Of a DNA stretch of 22,436 bases, positions 22,353-22,436 are shown one piece after another (positions within the stretch are counted from its first letter, which is position 1; every line of letters begins with the position of its first letter). The DNA comes from Saccoglossus kowalevskii. Its lineage: Eukaryota > Hemichordata > Enteropneusta > Harrimaniidae. The stretch is taken from assembly GCF_000003605.2 (NCBI RefSeq), contig NW_003132306.1, positions 1 through 22,436 of the forward strand. The letters are read 5' to 3'. The notes below the pieces were generated by a model, which was not told the DNA's origin, did no database searches, and saw nothing but the letters and a program-made list of their open reading frames with translations. The position numbers and the translations under genes are program-made.

Positions 22353-22436
22353 TTGGGATCAATATGCATGTATTCAATGATTGTATGTGAGATCAATATG
22401 CAGGTATTAAAAAACTGTATTTGGGATCAATATGCA
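22353..22436 (+). repeat. Higher-order unit 10, start only (cut by window end)
   Basis: Only the first 84 bp are present: the anchor, the TGATTGTATGTGAGATC monomer, ATGCAGGTATTAAAAAACTG and the beginning of the next monomer. Its type cannot be decided. The array continues beyond the window. Confidence 0.85.

Larger units (their letters stand above)
1..22436 (+). repeat. 34-bp tandem satellite array filling the window
   Basis: The whole window is head-to-tail copies of a monomer of about 34 bp. A near-consensus copy is 2768-2801, followed directly by 2802-2835 and 2836-2869. The most constant part is GATCAATATGCATGTATTC. The rest (AAAGACTGTAATTGG in the consensus) varies from copy to copy, for example GATTGTATTTGAT, GACTGTGATTGGG, GACTGAAATTGGG and GACAGTAATTGGG. 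Almost every monomer carries the NsiI-type palindrome ATGCAT and most carry GATC. No monomer is inverted: the direction is the same from end to end. I estimate about 650 monomers. No unique DNA interrupts the array and neither end of the array lies inside the window. The pattern is that of eukaryotic satellite DNA. I do not recognise the family or the species. Confidence 0.97.

Noticed and set aside
1-22436. CRISPR array.
   Set aside because: The repeat length is in the CRISPR range, but copies are directly adjacent with no unique spacers, and the variable part of the monomer is related from copy to copy. There are no cas genes.
1-22436. Transposon, IS element or MITE.
   Set aside because: No terminal inverted repeats, target duplications, transposase or reverse transcriptase reading frame was seen, and no segment departs from the monomer family.
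985-22436. CENP-B box in monomers with ATTCGAAGACTG or ATTCGGATC.
   Set aside because: The TTCG is present but the spaced A and CGGG of the box (TTCG, four bases, A, two bases, CGGG) are not. Any centromere link is inference from array structure only.
1-22436. Known satellite families: alpha satellite, telomere repeat, rDNA spacer repeats.
   Set aside because: Monomer length and sequence do not match the alpha satellite 171-bp unit or a TTAGGG-like telomere repeat, and no rRNA sequence is present. I could not assign a named family from memory.
1-22436. CCAAT boxes on the - strand (ATTGG in most monomers) and ATGCAT octamer-like sites as promoters.
   Set aside because: They come with the monomer and occur hundreds of times without any gene or TATA/initiator context. 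They do not support a promoter call.
1-22436. Rho-independent terminators, hairpins or tRNA genes.
   Set aside because: The short AATA/TATT arms around TGCATG and the ATTG/CAAT arms around GGAT are 4 bp each and AT-rich. No stable stem with a T run and no tRNA-like A and B boxes were found.
1-22436. Bacterial or phage origin.
   Set aside because: More than 22 kb of uninterrupted, gene-free, hierarchically arranged 34-bp repeats is not a known arrangement in bacterial or phage genomes. A eukaryotic satellite fits everything seen.

Overview
The window contains one thing: a tandem satellite array built from a monomer of about 34 bp, running head to tail on the + strand from the first base to the last. 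I estimate about 650 monomers: 22,436 bp, corrected for 28 copies of 42 bp and 20 copies of 33 bp. There is no flanking unique DNA, gene, RNA gene or recognisable transposon. The array is AT-rich (11 G/C in the 34 consensus positions), has no CpG in the consensus, and shows higher-order repeats. This points to constitutive heterochromatin of a eukaryote, such as a centromeric, pericentromeric or subtelomeric block. The species cannot be read from the sequence. Short open frames of 60 to 113 codons exist, but they are by-products of the repeat: 34 is not a multiple of 3, so each frame cycles through three readings of the same monomer every 102 bp.

Domain 1 (about 1 to 9,350) is a heterogeneous mosaic. 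Blocks of roughly 0.5 to 1.7 kb recur at irregular distances. One pair is about 535-1500 and 8450-9345. A second is about 2800-4520 and 6777-8598. A block of about 0.5 kb (module D) occurs four times, near 2.8, 4.8, 5.7 and 6.8 kb. The most degenerate stretch is about 5380-5700.

Domain 2 (about 9,350 to the end) is a regular higher-order array. Using the same anchor site in each unit, I count nine complete units and one partial: 1103, 1571, 1578, 1612, 1103, 1680, 1103, 1103 and 1503 bp, then an 84-bp start. They fall into three types. Type A is 1103 bp (32 monomers). Type B is 1578 to 1680 bp (46 to 49 monomers). Type C is 1503 to 1571 bp (44 to 46 monomers). They differ by whole-monomer blocks of 34, 68, 483 and 577 bp, as expected from unequal exchange between aligned monomers. 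The unit order is A C B B A B A A C. The pair A-C at 9,997-12,670 returns at 19,747-22,352, displaced by exactly 9,750 bp and sharing private variants, so a larger layer of repetition lies above the units.

Two variant monomers mark the organisation. A 33-bp form carries the palindrome TGTGCACA, and a 42-bp form carries TTCATTC followed by GATCATAG. Both occur in both domains, so they predate the split between the domains. No genes act together here. If the DNA has a role, it would be through chromatin, protein binding to the conserved core, or a repeat transcript, and those ideas are inference.
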